The notes below the pieces were generated by a model. It had not been told where the DNA came from, made no database searches, and saw only the letters and a program-made list of their open reading frames with translations. A stretch of 26,031 nt of DNA from Spirochaeta sp. (GTDB lineage: Bacteria > Spirochaetota > Spirochaetia > DSM-27196 > Alkalispirochaetaceae), in NCBI GenBank assembly GCA_007117185.1, contig SKHA01000106.1, positions 1 through 26,031 of the forward strand, read 5' to 3'. The translations under genes and the position numbers were made by a program. Each line of letters opens with the position of its first letter. Position 1 is the first letter of the stretch. This document shows, one piece after another, positions 15,864 through 23,186 of this stretch.

Positions 15864-16616
15864 TCACCTTTGAAATCGAACAATCGGGATAAAACTGTCA
15901 GCCTTCAAAGATGCACCACCAACGAGGGCCCCGTCAATGTTTTTCATCCCCATCAGGCCATCAACGTTGTCGGGTTTTACCGAACCGCCGTACTGGATCA
16001 CCATTTTCTGAGCTGCCCCATCATTGTACAGGTCACCAAGAACGGTCCGAACGCTGGCGTGTACTGCATCGGCGTCTTCCGGGGTAGCGGTTCGGCCCGT
16101 TCCGATCGCCCATACCGGCTCGTAAGCGATGGTAATGCTGCTCAGGGCGCTTTCCGGAATCGCGTTTAGTCCACCGGCAAGCTGGGTACGCACCACTGCG
16201 TCCACAGCGCCGGCTTCGCGCTCCTCAAGCGTCTCGCCGACACAGAGGATCACTTCCAGCCCCTCGGACAGGGCCAGAGATACTTTCTCGTTGATCAGCT
16301 GATCCGATTCACCGTAACTGTTTCGTCGTTCCGAATGACCGAGAATGACAACAGTGGCACCAACGTCCTTGAGCATGCCCGGGGATACCTCACCGGTATG
16401 GGCGCCGGATACGGCGGGGGCCATGTTCTGCGCTCCCACAAGGATATTGCTACCCGCCAGTGTCGCGGCCACACTCTCAATGAGGGTAAATGCCGGGGCG
16501 ATCATGACGCGGTGTTCAACCCCGGCAAGAGCGCTTTTGAGCTCCGATGCCAGCGAAACCGCTTCGGATTTAACCATATGCATCTTCCAGTTTCCGGCAA
16601 TGTAGGGTGTTCTCAT
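15864..16616 (-). CDS. tpiA: Triosephosphate isomerase
   Basis: Interconverts dihydroxyacetone phosphate and glyceraldehyde-3-phosphate in glycolysis. The 250-residue TIM barrel has the normal length. Catalytic residues are K11 (AGNWKMH), H94 (ILGHSERR) and E166 (AYEPVWAIGTG); the phosphate-gripping loop 6 is intact, as are the C-terminal IQYGGSVKPDN and GALVGGASL. An AAGGAG ribosome-binding site lies 6 bp before the ATG. It follows pgk after 17 bp and precedes secG by 7 bp, forming the last glycolytic gene of a gap-pgk-tpiA series. Confidence 0.98.
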   Translation of the reverse strand: MRTPYIAGNWKMHMVKSEAVSLASELKSALAGVEHRVMIAPAFTLIESVAATLAGSNILVGAQNMAPAVSGAHTGEVSPGMLKDVGATVVILGHSERRNSYGESDQLINEKVSLALSEGLEVILCVGETLEEREAGAVDAVVRTQLAGGLNAIPESALSSITIAYEPVWAIGTGRTATPEDADAVHASVRTVLGDLYNDGAAQKMVIQYGGSVKPDNVDGLMGMKNIDGALVGGASLKADSFIPIVRFQR

Positions 16617-16633
16617 GGAATTCTCCTTTTCTG

Positions 16634-17812
16634 TCAGTCTGTCAGCGCCACAATGCCCGGGAGGGATTTTCCTTCAAGGAACTCCAGGGAGGCCCCACCG
16701 CCGGTGGAGACATGGCTCAGTCTATCGGCGATGTTGAACTTGTTGGCCGCGGCTACGCTGTCACCACCACCGACAACGGTGATCGCCCCGGAATCCGCAA
16801 TTGCCAGGGCAACTGCTTTGGTGCCGACGGCGAAGCTTTCAAACTCAAAAACCCCCATCGGACCGTTCCAGAGGATGGTTCTGGCCGTGGCCAGCCGATC
16901 TTCCGCCAGAGCGATCGTCTTCGGCCCGATATCCAACCCCATTCTGTCGACGGGGATATTGACGTCATCTACAGTCTCCGGCGCCGCTGCGGCGTCGAAC
17001 TCGGCGGCTACCACGTGATCAACCGGCAGGATTATTTCCACGCCAGCCTGCTTTGCCGCTTCCAGGAAGCTGCCTGCAGTCTCAAGAAAATCCACCTCCA
17101 GGAGGCTTTTTCCCGTCTCGTAACCCTGTACCTTCAAAAAGGTATACGCCATTCCTCCACCGATGATCATCGCCGCGCAGTTGGGCAGTAGGCTCTCAAG
17201 AACGCCGATCTTGGATGAAACTTTGGCCCCGCCGATTACTGCAACCATCGGCTTCTCAGGTGCATCAAGAACCGGTTGAAAGAAGGAGATCTCCTTCTCA
17301 ATCAGAAATCCGGCGCAGGACGGAAGATACCTGGCCACTCCTTCGGTTGATCCGTGAGCCCGGTGGGCGGTACCGAAAGCGTCATTGACAAAGACGTCAC
17401 CCAGTTCAGCCAGCCTGGCGGCAAACCCGGGATCGTTGTCTGTCTCTTCCTTGTAAAAGCGCACGTTCTCCAGCAGCAGAACCTCCCCGGGAGAGAGTTC
17501 TTCGGCCTGTCTGGTAACCGTCTCGCCAAGAACATCATCGGCCATGATCACGGTACCTCCAAGAAGTTCCCGCAGTCGATCGGCAACAGGCTTCAGGGTG
17601 TATTCGGGGTTCCGAGTTCCCTTGGGACGACCGAGGTGGCTCATCAGGACCAGGGACGCCCCCTGTGAGAGGATGTGCTGAATGGTCGGCATCGCCGCGG
17701 TGATTCGGGTATCGTCGGTTATACCTCCGTCCTTGATGGGGACGTTGAAGTCAGCGCGCATGAGAACGCGCTTCCCTGCCAGGTCAATCGTCTTGAGTGT
17801 TCGAAGGGCCAT
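16634..17812 (-). CDS. pgk: Phosphoglycerate kinase
   Basis: Transfers phosphate from 1,3-bisphosphoglycerate to ADP, a substrate-level ATP step of glycolysis. The 392-residue product has the family length. Visible motifs are RADFNVP at 19-25, SHLGRPKG at 58-65, NDAFGTAHRAHGSTEG at about 143-158, GGAKVSSKI at 194-202 and the nucleotide-side GGGDSVAA and GGGASLEFLEGK near the C-terminus. The start ATG at 17812 is fixed by a GGAGG ribosome-binding site at 17819-17823, 6 bp upstream; the frame is open to 17860 but that extension has no family resemblance. A 78-bp gap containing a strong stem-loop separates it from gap; tpiA follows after 17 bp. Confidence 0.98.
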   Translation of the reverse strand: MALRTLKTIDLAGKRVLMRADFNVPIKDGGITDDTRITAAMPTIQHILSQGASLVLMSHLGRPKGTRNPEYTLKPVADRLRELLGGTVIMADDVLGETVTRQAEELSPGEVLLLENVRFYKEETDNDPGFAARLAELGDVFVNDAFGTAHRAHGSTEGVARYLPSCAGFLIEKEISFFQPVLDAPEKPMVAVIGGAKVSSKIGVLESLLPNCAAMIIGGGMAYTFLKVQGYETGKSLLEVDFLETAGSFLEAAKQAGVEIILPVDHVVAAEFDAAAAPETVDDVNIPVDRMGLDIGPKTIALAEDRLATARTILWNGPMGVFEFESFAVGTKAVALAIADSGAITVVGGGDSVAAANKFNIADRLSHVSTGGGASLEFLEGKSLPGIVALTD

Positions 17813-17845
17813 GTTGTTCCTCCCGGTTCTGGGGTGTGCGAAGTG

Positions 17846-17879
17846 ACCTGGAGGCGACACGGTGCCGACGCCTCCAGGT
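17846..17879 (-). promoter_or_regulatory. Perfect 11-bp stem-loop between gap and pgk
   Basis: ACCTGGAGGCG and CGCCTCCAGGT form a perfect 11-bp inverted repeat around a 12-base loop, 11 bp after the gap stop. No run of thymines follows on the minus strand, so it does not look like a classical intrinsic terminator. More likely roles are stabilising the 3' end of a processed gap mRNA or partial attenuation before pgk. Its place in the only sizeable gap among the first genes of the block makes an effect on the gap:pgk ratio plausible. Confidence 0.6.
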
Positions 17880-17890
17880 GGAAGACTGAA

Positions 17891-18892
17891 TCAGACGAGC
17901 TTCTGGGCGAGCTCGACAACACGGCAGGAGTAACCCCACTCGTTATCGTACCAGCTGAAGATCTTGATCGTTTTGCCCATCACCATCGTGCTCTGGGCGT
18001 CGAAGATGGAGCTGTGAGTATTGTGAATCACATCCACCGAGACGATCGGGTCCTCGGTGTACTCGAGGATGCCCTTCATCGGTCCCTCCGCAGCCTTTTT
18101 CATCGCCGCGTTCACCTCTTCAACGGTCGCTTCCTTGCGAACCTGGACCACCAGGTCGACGATGGATCCGGTGGGGGTGGGGACACGCATGGCAACGCCG
18201 TCAAGCTTACCGTTGAGCTGGGGCAGAATCTTTCCTACCGCACGGGCAGCCCCGGTGGTGGTGGGAATGATGGACACCGCACCGCTTCGTGCGCGACGGA
18301 GGTCTTTATGGGGGCCATCAAGCATCACCTGATCGTTGGTGTAGCTGTGAACGGTGGTCATGAAGCCGCTTTCGATACCAAACGCGTCGTCCAGCACCTT
18401 GGCAACCGGGGCGAGGCAGTTGGTGGTACAGCTGGCGTTGGACACACAGGTGTCTTCAGGTTTGAGCATGTCGTTGTTCACGCCCAGAACGATCATGTTA
18501 TCGATTTTGTCCTTTGAGGGAACGGTCAGGATCACCTTCTTGGCGGGGAACTTCTCATTCTTGAGATGGTCGCCGTATCCGCCCCGCTCGCCCTCACGGC
18601 TGACAAACACGCCGGTGGATTCAATGACAACGTCCGGTGCGCTTCCCCAGGGGATCGCCTTCGGGCTGCGCTCGGAGCAGACCAGGTATTTTTTACCGTT
18701 GACGATGATGTTCTTGTCGTCGTGGGTCACAGTGCCATCAAACCGGCCCTGTGTTGAGTCGTATTTCAGCAGGTGAGCAAGAGTTGCGGTGTCTGTAAGG
18801 TCGTTGATAGCGACAACATCAACCCCGCGTTCCAGGGCGATCTTGAATACGTTACGGCCAATGCGGCCAAAACCATTGATAGCGATTTTCAT
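17891..18892 (-). CDS. gap: Glyceraldehyde-3-phosphate dehydrogenase (type I, NAD-dependent)
   Basis: Oxidises glyceraldehyde-3-phosphate to 1,3-bisphosphoglycerate with NAD. The 333-residue product carries the Rossmann motif INGFGRIGR at 5-13, the catalytic C155 in SNASCTTNC, H182 in TTVHSYTNDQ and the SWYDNEWGYS signature near 313-322. The acidic residue after the second strand (ND at 30-31 with D34) agrees with NAD rather than NADP use. The ATG at 18892 is fixed by AGGAGG at 18899-18904, 6 bp upstream; a possible extension to 18928 is ignored because it runs across the predicted promoter. This is the first gene of the long minus-strand block and has its own promoter. Confidence 0.98.
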   Translation of the reverse strand: MKIAINGFGRIGRNVFKIALERGVDVVAINDLTDTATLAHLLKYDSTQGRFDGTVTHDDKNIIVNGKKYLVCSERSPKAIPWGSAPDVVIESTGVFVSREGERGGYGDHLKNEKFPAKKVILTVPSKDKIDNMIVLGVNNDMLKPEDTCVSNASCTTNCLAPVAKVLDDAFGIESGFMTTVHSYTNDQVMLDGPHKDLRRARSGAVSIIPTTTGAARAVGKILPQLNGKLDGVAMRVPTPTGSIVDLVVQVRKEATVEEVNAAMKKAAEGPMKGILEYTEDPIVSVDVIHNTHSSIFDAQSTMVMGKTIKIFSWYDNEWGYSCRVVELAQKLV

Positions 18893-18898
18893 TTCATT

Positions 18899-18904
18899 CC
18901 TCCT
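18899..18904 (-). promoter_or_regulatory. Strong ribosome-binding site of gap
   Basis: AGGAGG, a full match to the anti-Shine-Dalgarno core, 6 bp before the ATG at 18892. It is among the strongest such sites in the window, in keeping with high expression of gap, and it decides the start against longer in-frame readings. Confidence 0.85.
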
Positions 18905-18926
18905 GTAGGATAATGTGTACGCCGTC

Positions 18927-18956
18927 ACAATACGACAGAATTTTATCGAATGTCAA
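18927..18956 (-). promoter_or_regulatory. Promoter of the gap-led gene block
   Basis: A perfect -35 TTGACA at 18956-18951 begins immediately after the stop codon of the upstream TPR gene. A -10-like TATTGT lies at 18932-18927 after an 18-bp spacer. Transcription would start near 18920, leaving a leader of about 28 bases that holds the AGGAGG site. The -10 box matches only 4 of 6 consensus positions; the 64-bp intergenic gap and the exact -35 support the call. Confidence 0.6.
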
Positions 18957-20960
18957 TCAGCGAAGGCCGAAGAGATACGAGACAATTTGATTGATGAGAG
19001 TATTTTGTGGCATTACGTCGATCTGTGATTCCAGGGGCACCGGGGCGTCCCCTGTTGCGGCGGCGTCCTCTCGACCGGGGGTAACAATCGCCCCGACTGT
19101 CAACTGATCCGGCCGTTCAAGGTTCAACACCACTTCCGCCACCAGGTCATCCACCGCGACCACCCTTCCGCTGCCCAGGGGGACACCCCGGCGCTGGTCA
19201 GTAAACTCCAGCAAATCATCCTCTTCTATCCCGTCGACCCTTCCGAGAGAGACCAGGACCCGCTCGAAACGCCGCTCCAGAACCACACCCTGCGGGACGA
19301 TCACCGAAGTGATTCCAACCACGACGTCCCGGACAGCCCGAGTCACGCTGTCAACTCCGGAACGAAGGATCTGGCGTTGCAGAATCGTGGTACCTGTGGC
19401 GGGATCGGCCACCACAAGATCCAGGCGAATGGAATGGTCACGGTGATCCACTTCGAGAAAGACCGCACGGTCTGCGCCGGCACGGCGGGCGTCTGCCAGC
19501 GAGTCGGTGGTCACCGTCTTTTGTTCGAATATTCCCGCTACAACGATGTTCTGGGAGGTATTCAGGTACGTGGCCAGGTAATCGCTGATCCCCAGGGCGA
19601 TCTCCGGCTCCAGGGTGGTTATGGACTGACCATAATGAAGAGTCACTGCTGTTCGCGGCCGCGGCGCGGTAAACTGGTCAACCTGCCAGCGTGTTGCCGG
19701 AAGGTCCCGCAAGGTGGGACGATAGCTTTCCAGCAACTCCCGCACTTCCCGTGAATCCTCACCAAGGCTCAACAAGAGATCCAGCTCCTGGACAAAGCGG
19801 CTGCGATATCCCTGCCGCAGATACAGATCCGCCAGTTGCCGACGCAACACCCGATCGAAGGGGTTCAGCTGCAGACCCCGACGGTACGCGCGTTCAGCCT
19901 GGCGATTCAGAAAGCGCTCCTCCAGAGCGGCTCCCAGGATGCGATACCTTAACGCCGCAGTTTCCCGTTCCGGAGACTGCAACGGGAGATCGAAGAACGC
20001 GCCTTCCCGGGCGATGCGGGCAATCTCGAAATCCGGACGGATACGAAGCGCTTCATTCCAGCTGAGTACCGCCCCGGCGCGGTCACCGGTCCGCGCAGCA
20101 AGAACACCACGACTGTACCAGGCGCGGTAGTTCCCATCGTCCAGGACGATCAATTGTTCGTAGTGGGTGCGGGCCTCGCCAGGTTTGTCCTGCAGAAGTG
20201 CTGCCCGGGCCAGCAGGAGCCACCCTTCTTCCATGGTGGGTGCAAGGCGAACCACGTTTCTGGCGTGCAGTTCCGCACGCCCGGGGTCGCCCGCTTCCAG
20301 GGCCCACCGCGCGGCAACAAGTTGCACCGAGGGGATATCGCTGTGATAGGTCAGCGCTGACGCCAGATATCGCCGTGCCGCCTCCTCTTCACCGCGGAGC
20401 AGGGAGAATTCCACCAGCGCGGAGAGCAGCAGCCTGTCCTCGGGAAACCGTCGCTCCAGATCCCGCAAGCTGCCCAGGGAGCGCTCCGAGAGGTTCTCTC
20501 CGGCGCTCTGAAGTACAGCCCGCCCGATCAGTGCGTCCCGATTGTACGGCTCCCGGCGCAGGATCTCCCGGTAGAGCTGTTGAGCTGCGGCGAAGTCCCC
20601 CTGTCTGACACGTACCCGTGCTTCCATCAGGTCCGTCGCCGTTGCCGGTGCCCGCAGACGTCGGGCGGCGGCCACACTGACCGCCGCTGACTCGAGCTCG
20701 CCAAGCCACAGCAGGGACTCTGCAAGACCCAGGTGGGCCCGGGCGAACTGAGGGTTGCCGGCGAGGGCCCGGCGAAACAGGTCTGCTGCGGTGATCAGAC
20801 CGTTCCGGTCGTACACCGGTACGGCCCGACGAAGGTCCCGCTCCGCCTGTTCCACCAGCGCGGCGGGGGTGGCCTGCTGCTGCGCGCCGACCGGGGTAAG
20901 AGGGATCCACGCCACCAGGCAGATAATCCCGAAGGTGTGTATCCTATTGCTCAGGTTCAT
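18957..20960 (-). CDS. Exported TPR protein with CsgG/FlgT-like C-terminal region
   Basis: A 667-residue protein with a signal peptide (hydrophobic core about 11-22, cleavage near residue 26, after VGA). Residues about 30-400 are TPR-like helical pairs, with repeats such as FRRALAGNPQFARAHLGLAE, YREILRREPYNRDALIGRAV and WNEALRIRPDFEIA. From about 435 the character changes to alpha/beta: a GISDYLATYL/IVVAGIFEQ segment and LDLVVADPATGTTI resemble the CsgG/TolB-N-like fold. About 555-635 (FERVLVSLGRVDGIEEDDLLEF, then a GSGRVVAVDD strand) resembles the FlgT C-terminal fold. The ATG overlaps the end of corC by 17 bp; no better start keeps the signal peptide. A periplasmic scaffold role in envelope or flagellar assembly is inferred only from these resemblances. 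Confidence 0.8.
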   Translation of the reverse strand: MNLSNRIHTFGIICLVAWIPLTPVGAQQQATPAALVEQAERDLRRAVPVYDRNGLITAADLFRRALAGNPQFARAHLGLAESLLWLGELESAAVSVAAARRLRAPATATDLMEARVRVRQGDFAAAQQLYREILRREPYNRDALIGRAVLQSAGENLSERSLGSLRDLERRFPEDRLLLSALVEFSLLRGEEEAARRYLASALTYHSDIPSVQLVAARWALEAGDPGRAELHARNVVRLAPTMEEGWLLLARAALLQDKPGEARTHYEQLIVLDDGNYRAWYSRGVLAARTGDRAGAVLSWNEALRIRPDFEIARIAREGAFFDLPLQSPERETAALRYRILGAALEERFLNRQAERAYRRGLQLNPFDRVLRRQLADLYLRQGYRSRFVQELDLLLSLGEDSREVRELLESYRPTLRDLPATRWQVDQFTAPRPRTAVTLHYGQSITTLEPEIALGISDYLATYLNTSQNIVVAGIFEQKTVTTDSLADARRAGADRAVFLEVDHRDHSIRLDLVVADPATGTTILQRQILRSGVDSVTRAVRDVVVGITSVIVPQGVVLERRFERVLVSLGRVDGIEEDDLLEFTDQRRGVPLGSGRVVAVDDLVAEVVLNLERPDQLTVGAIVTPGREDAAATGDAPVPLESQIDVMPQNTLINQIVSYLFGLR

Positions 20961-21732
20961 CGGGTGTTCCCGTTTCCCGTATGACGATCTTGATCGTGCG
21001 GATCTTGTGCCCTTCCATTTCCTGGATCACGAAATCAAGGTTTCCGTAACTGACTTTCTCGAATTTGACGGGAATCTTTCCGAAAAGGTCAAATACGAAC
21101 CCCCCCAGGGTATCGTAGTCTTCGTTGGGCAGGTCCGTTCCGATCGTCTTCTCCAGATCCTCGATATTGACCCGGGCGTCGCAGAGGTACACCCGTTCGC
21201 CGATCTCGAGAATATCTTCCTGTTCGTTGTCGAACTCATCCTGGATATCGCCGACGATCTCTTCGATGATGTCTTCCATGCAGACCAGACCGGAGACGCC
21301 GCCATATTCGTCAACGGCCACGGCGATGTGCACGCGGCGACGCTTCATCTCCCGGAGCAGTCCGTCCAGGCGCTTGCTTTCAGGTACGAAGAACGCTTTC
21401 CGGAGGATCTTTTCAACGTGTATTTCCTCACCGTTGGTCAGATACTGCAACAGGTCTTTAGCGTAGAGCATGCCCACAACGTTGTCGATCGTCTCTTTGT
21501 AGACAGGAAATCGGGAGTGGCCTGTCTCGGCTATCCGCGACACCAGCTCTTCCCGATTCATATCCAGCCCGAGAAAAACGGAGTCTATTCGCGGCACCAT
21601 GACTTCCTTGACGGTGGTGTCCGCCAACCCGTGAATCCCGCGAATCATCTCAACAATCTCCGCATTCAGCGACGTCGAGCTTGATTTCCGCTCGCGATTG
21701 AGGATCCGTTGTATGAGTCCCGGTGATTTCAA
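20944..21732 (-). CDS. corC: CorC/HlyC-family CBS-pair protein
   Basis: A 262-residue cytosolic protein of the CorC/TlyC type, associated with magnesium/cobalt efflux or ion homeostasis; the older 'hemolysin' label is not supported by its domains. A short N-terminal part is followed by two CBS domains (VKEVMVPRID at 41-50, and about 108-165 with VDEYGGVSGLV and EDIIEEIVGDIQDE), an AMP/ATP-binding unit, then a CorC_HlyC domain (about 180-255, ending in the typical GHKIRTIKI). It lacks the DUF21 membrane domain found in longer relatives. It starts with TTG, with AGGAG 8-12 bp upstream in the string AAGGAGAGG, and overlaps the ybeY stop as TTGA. Confidence 0.93.
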   Translation of the reverse strand: MKSPGLIQRILNRERKSSSTSLNAEIVEMIRGIHGLADTTVKEVMVPRIDSVFLGLDMNREELVSRIAETGHSRFPVYKETIDNVVGMLYAKDLLQYLTNGEEIHVEKILRKAFFVPESKRLDGLLREMKRRRVHIAVAVDEYGGVSGLVCMEDIIEEIVGDIQDEFDNEQEDILEIGERVYLCDARVNIEDLEKTIGTDLPNEDYDTLGGFVFDLFGKIPVKFEKVSYGNLDFVIQEMEGHKIRTIKIVIRETGTPDEPEQ

Positions 21733-22181
21733 AACAGCCTCTCCTTGAGAGTACGCAGTATCTCTTCCTGTGTCTGTAACATCGGTTCGGAGTTCATCTC
21801 GTTCGTCCCGTGATCCATCCCGGCGAGGTGCAGGATCCCGTGTATCGTCACCCGACGAAGTTCTTCCTCGTAAGGAACACCGACTTCACCGGCTTGCTCC
21901 TCCACCCGGGGCAGACTGATGACAACGTCTCCCAGTACCTCCTCGCTGCCATCGTCGTCGCCGCCGAAGGAGAGTACATCCGTGGTCTCGTTCAGACCGC
22001 GATAGGTCGAGTTGAGGTTGGTCATGAACTGGTCGTCAGTAAGGAGAAAGGAGATCTCCCGATCACGGATGTTCAGGTGGCGCAGAACCGCTTCGATGTA
22101 GCGGGACAGCGCCGCTCCCCACGATGGAGGCTCCACCTGTTCGGCCCGGATATCCACGGTGTTTCCGCTGCTCTCATGCAT
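21729..22181 (-). CDS. ybeY: Endoribonuclease / rRNA maturation factor YbeY
   Basis: Single-strand endoribonuclease acting in 16S rRNA 3' maturation and ribosome quality control. The 150-residue product has the metal-binding signature HGILHLAGMDH at 114-124 (H114, H118, H124) and the conserved YRGLNETTDVLSF at 60-72 with R61. Three in-frame ATGs (22190, 22187, 22181) lie over the end of phoH. The shortest is used here because the overlap with phoH is smallest (8 bp, ATGCATGA), but the choice is not certain. It is the second gene of the phoH-ybeY-corC series common in many bacteria. Confidence 0.95.
   Translation of the reverse strand: MHESSGNTVDIRAEQVEPPSWGAALSRYIEAVLRHLNIRDREISFLLTDDQFMTNLNSTYRGLNETTDVLSFGGDDDGSEEVLGDVVISLPRVEEQAGEVGVPYEEELRRVTIHGILHLAGMDHGTNEMNSEPMLQTQEEILRTLKERLF
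21738..21746 (-). promoter_or_regulatory. Ribosome-binding site that supports the TTG start of corC
   Basis: AAGGAGAGG ends 5 bp before the TTG at 21732, inside the 3' end of ybeY. No in-frame ATG is available until well inside the CBS region, so the purine-rich site is the main support for initiation at TTG. Confidence 0.75.
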
Positions 22182-23127
22182 GTTCATCATACGCCTGTAC
22201 GATTCGTTGTACCAGTGCACTGCGCACTACATCTTTCCGGGTGAGGTGTACAACCCGGATGTCTTCCAGCCCCGCCAGGATTCCAGCTGCGTGGGCGAGG
22301 CCGCTCGCCTGTTTGCGAGGGAGATCCACCTGGGTGATGTCACCGGTCACGACGGCACGACTGTTCTCTCCCAATCTGGTCAGAAACATCTTCATCTGTT
22401 CCGGCGTTGTATTCTGCGCCTCATCGAGGATGACGTAGCAGTCCTTGAGGCTCCGCCCGCGCATGTACGCCAGGGGAGCAACCTCGATCAGGTTCTGTTC
22501 GTACAGTCGGCGTACCAGATCCGGAGAGATGAGTGACTCGATGGCGTCATACAGCGGACGAAGATAGGGATTGATCTTCTGGGCCAGATCACCAGGCAAA
22601 AACCCGAGGTTCTCCCCGGCCTCAACGACGGGACGGGTGATGACCAGCTTTCTTCGCCGCTTGGAGAGCAGCTCCTGCAGGGCGTGAGCAACTGCAAGAT
22701 ACGTCTTGCCGGTCCCGGCCGGTCCAATGAGAAACGTCAGGCTGTTTTCCCGCAGGCTCTCAAGGACAGCGACCTGGCCACCAGTTCGGGGAAAGACCCG
22801 GGTCTTGCTCAGGGGCAGATCCACCGAGTTGAGCCGAAACAACTCCGGTGACGTCTGGTCGTCACCGCTGAGCTGACGGTACAGGGCCCCGATCAGCCCC
22901 GGTTCGGGGTTGTGTCCACCCCGTACACATTGCACCAGTTCTGCGAGAAGATGCCGGAACCGCTCCTGCTCCTCTGTCCCTGCGGAGTCAAGATGCAACT
23001 CGTTACCACGCACCTTCACCGGCGCGGCAAAGAGTTCCTCCATGTGGGCGATGTTTCGATCATTGGCGCCGCATATCTTCTGAAGCACCGCAGTGTCAGA
23101 CAGGACCAGCGTCGTATTAGCGGACAA
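22174..23127 (-). CDS. phoH: PhoH-family ATPase
   Basis: A 317-residue cytosolic P-loop ATPase of the PhoH/PhoL group, related to superfamily I helicases and often linked to RNA metabolism with YbeY. An N-terminal KH-like domain of about 80 residues precedes the ATPase. Walker A GPAGTGKT is at 135-142, the TRPVVEAGENLGFLPGD block at about 164-180, Walker B YVILDEAQN at 231-239 and sensor-like VTGDITQVDLP at 260-270. The start is a TTG preceded by AAGGAG with 5 bp spacing; no in-frame ATG is nearby. Its own promoter lies in the 59-bp gap after lptD. It is the first gene of a four-gene series. Confidence 0.95.
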   Translation of the reverse strand: MSANTTLVLSDTAVLQKICGANDRNIAHMEELFAAPVKVRGNELHLDSAGTEEQERFRHLLAELVQCVRGGHNPEPGLIGALYRQLSGDDQTSPELFRLNSVDLPLSKTRVFPRTGGQVAVLESLRENSLTFLIGPAGTGKTYLAVAHALQELLSKRRRKLVITRPVVEAGENLGFLPGDLAQKINPYLRPLYDAIESLISPDLVRRLYEQNLIEVAPLAYMRGRSLKDCYVILDEAQNTTPEQMKMFLTRLGENSRAVVTGDITQVDLPRKQASGLAHAAGILAGLEDIRVVHLTRKDVVRSALVQRIVQAYDEHA

Positions 23128-23148
23128 TCCTTCTCCTTATGATGGGCA

Positions 23149-23178
23149 AGTATAGAGAGAGCGTTCCGGGGTGGTCAA
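23149..23178 (-). promoter_or_regulatory. Promoter of phoH-ybeY-corC-TPR series
   Basis: A -35 TTGACC (23178-23173) and a -10 TATACT (23154-23149), each with 5 of 6 consensus matches, are 18 bp apart. The -35 starts 8 bp after the lptD stop. Transcription would start near 23142, giving a leader of about 15 bases that contains AAGGAGAAGGA before the TTG start. Confidence 0.65.
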
Positions 23179-23186
23179 GAGAATCT

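Noticed and set aside
17813..17860. Longer pgk start at 17860
   Set aside because: The extra 16 residues have no family resemblance, would cover the hairpin, and bypass the strong GGAGG site that serves the ATG at 17812.
18893..18928. Longer gap start at 18928
   Set aside because: It would place the coding start inside the predicted promoter and ignore the AGGAGG site before the canonical MKIAINGFGRIGR N-terminus.
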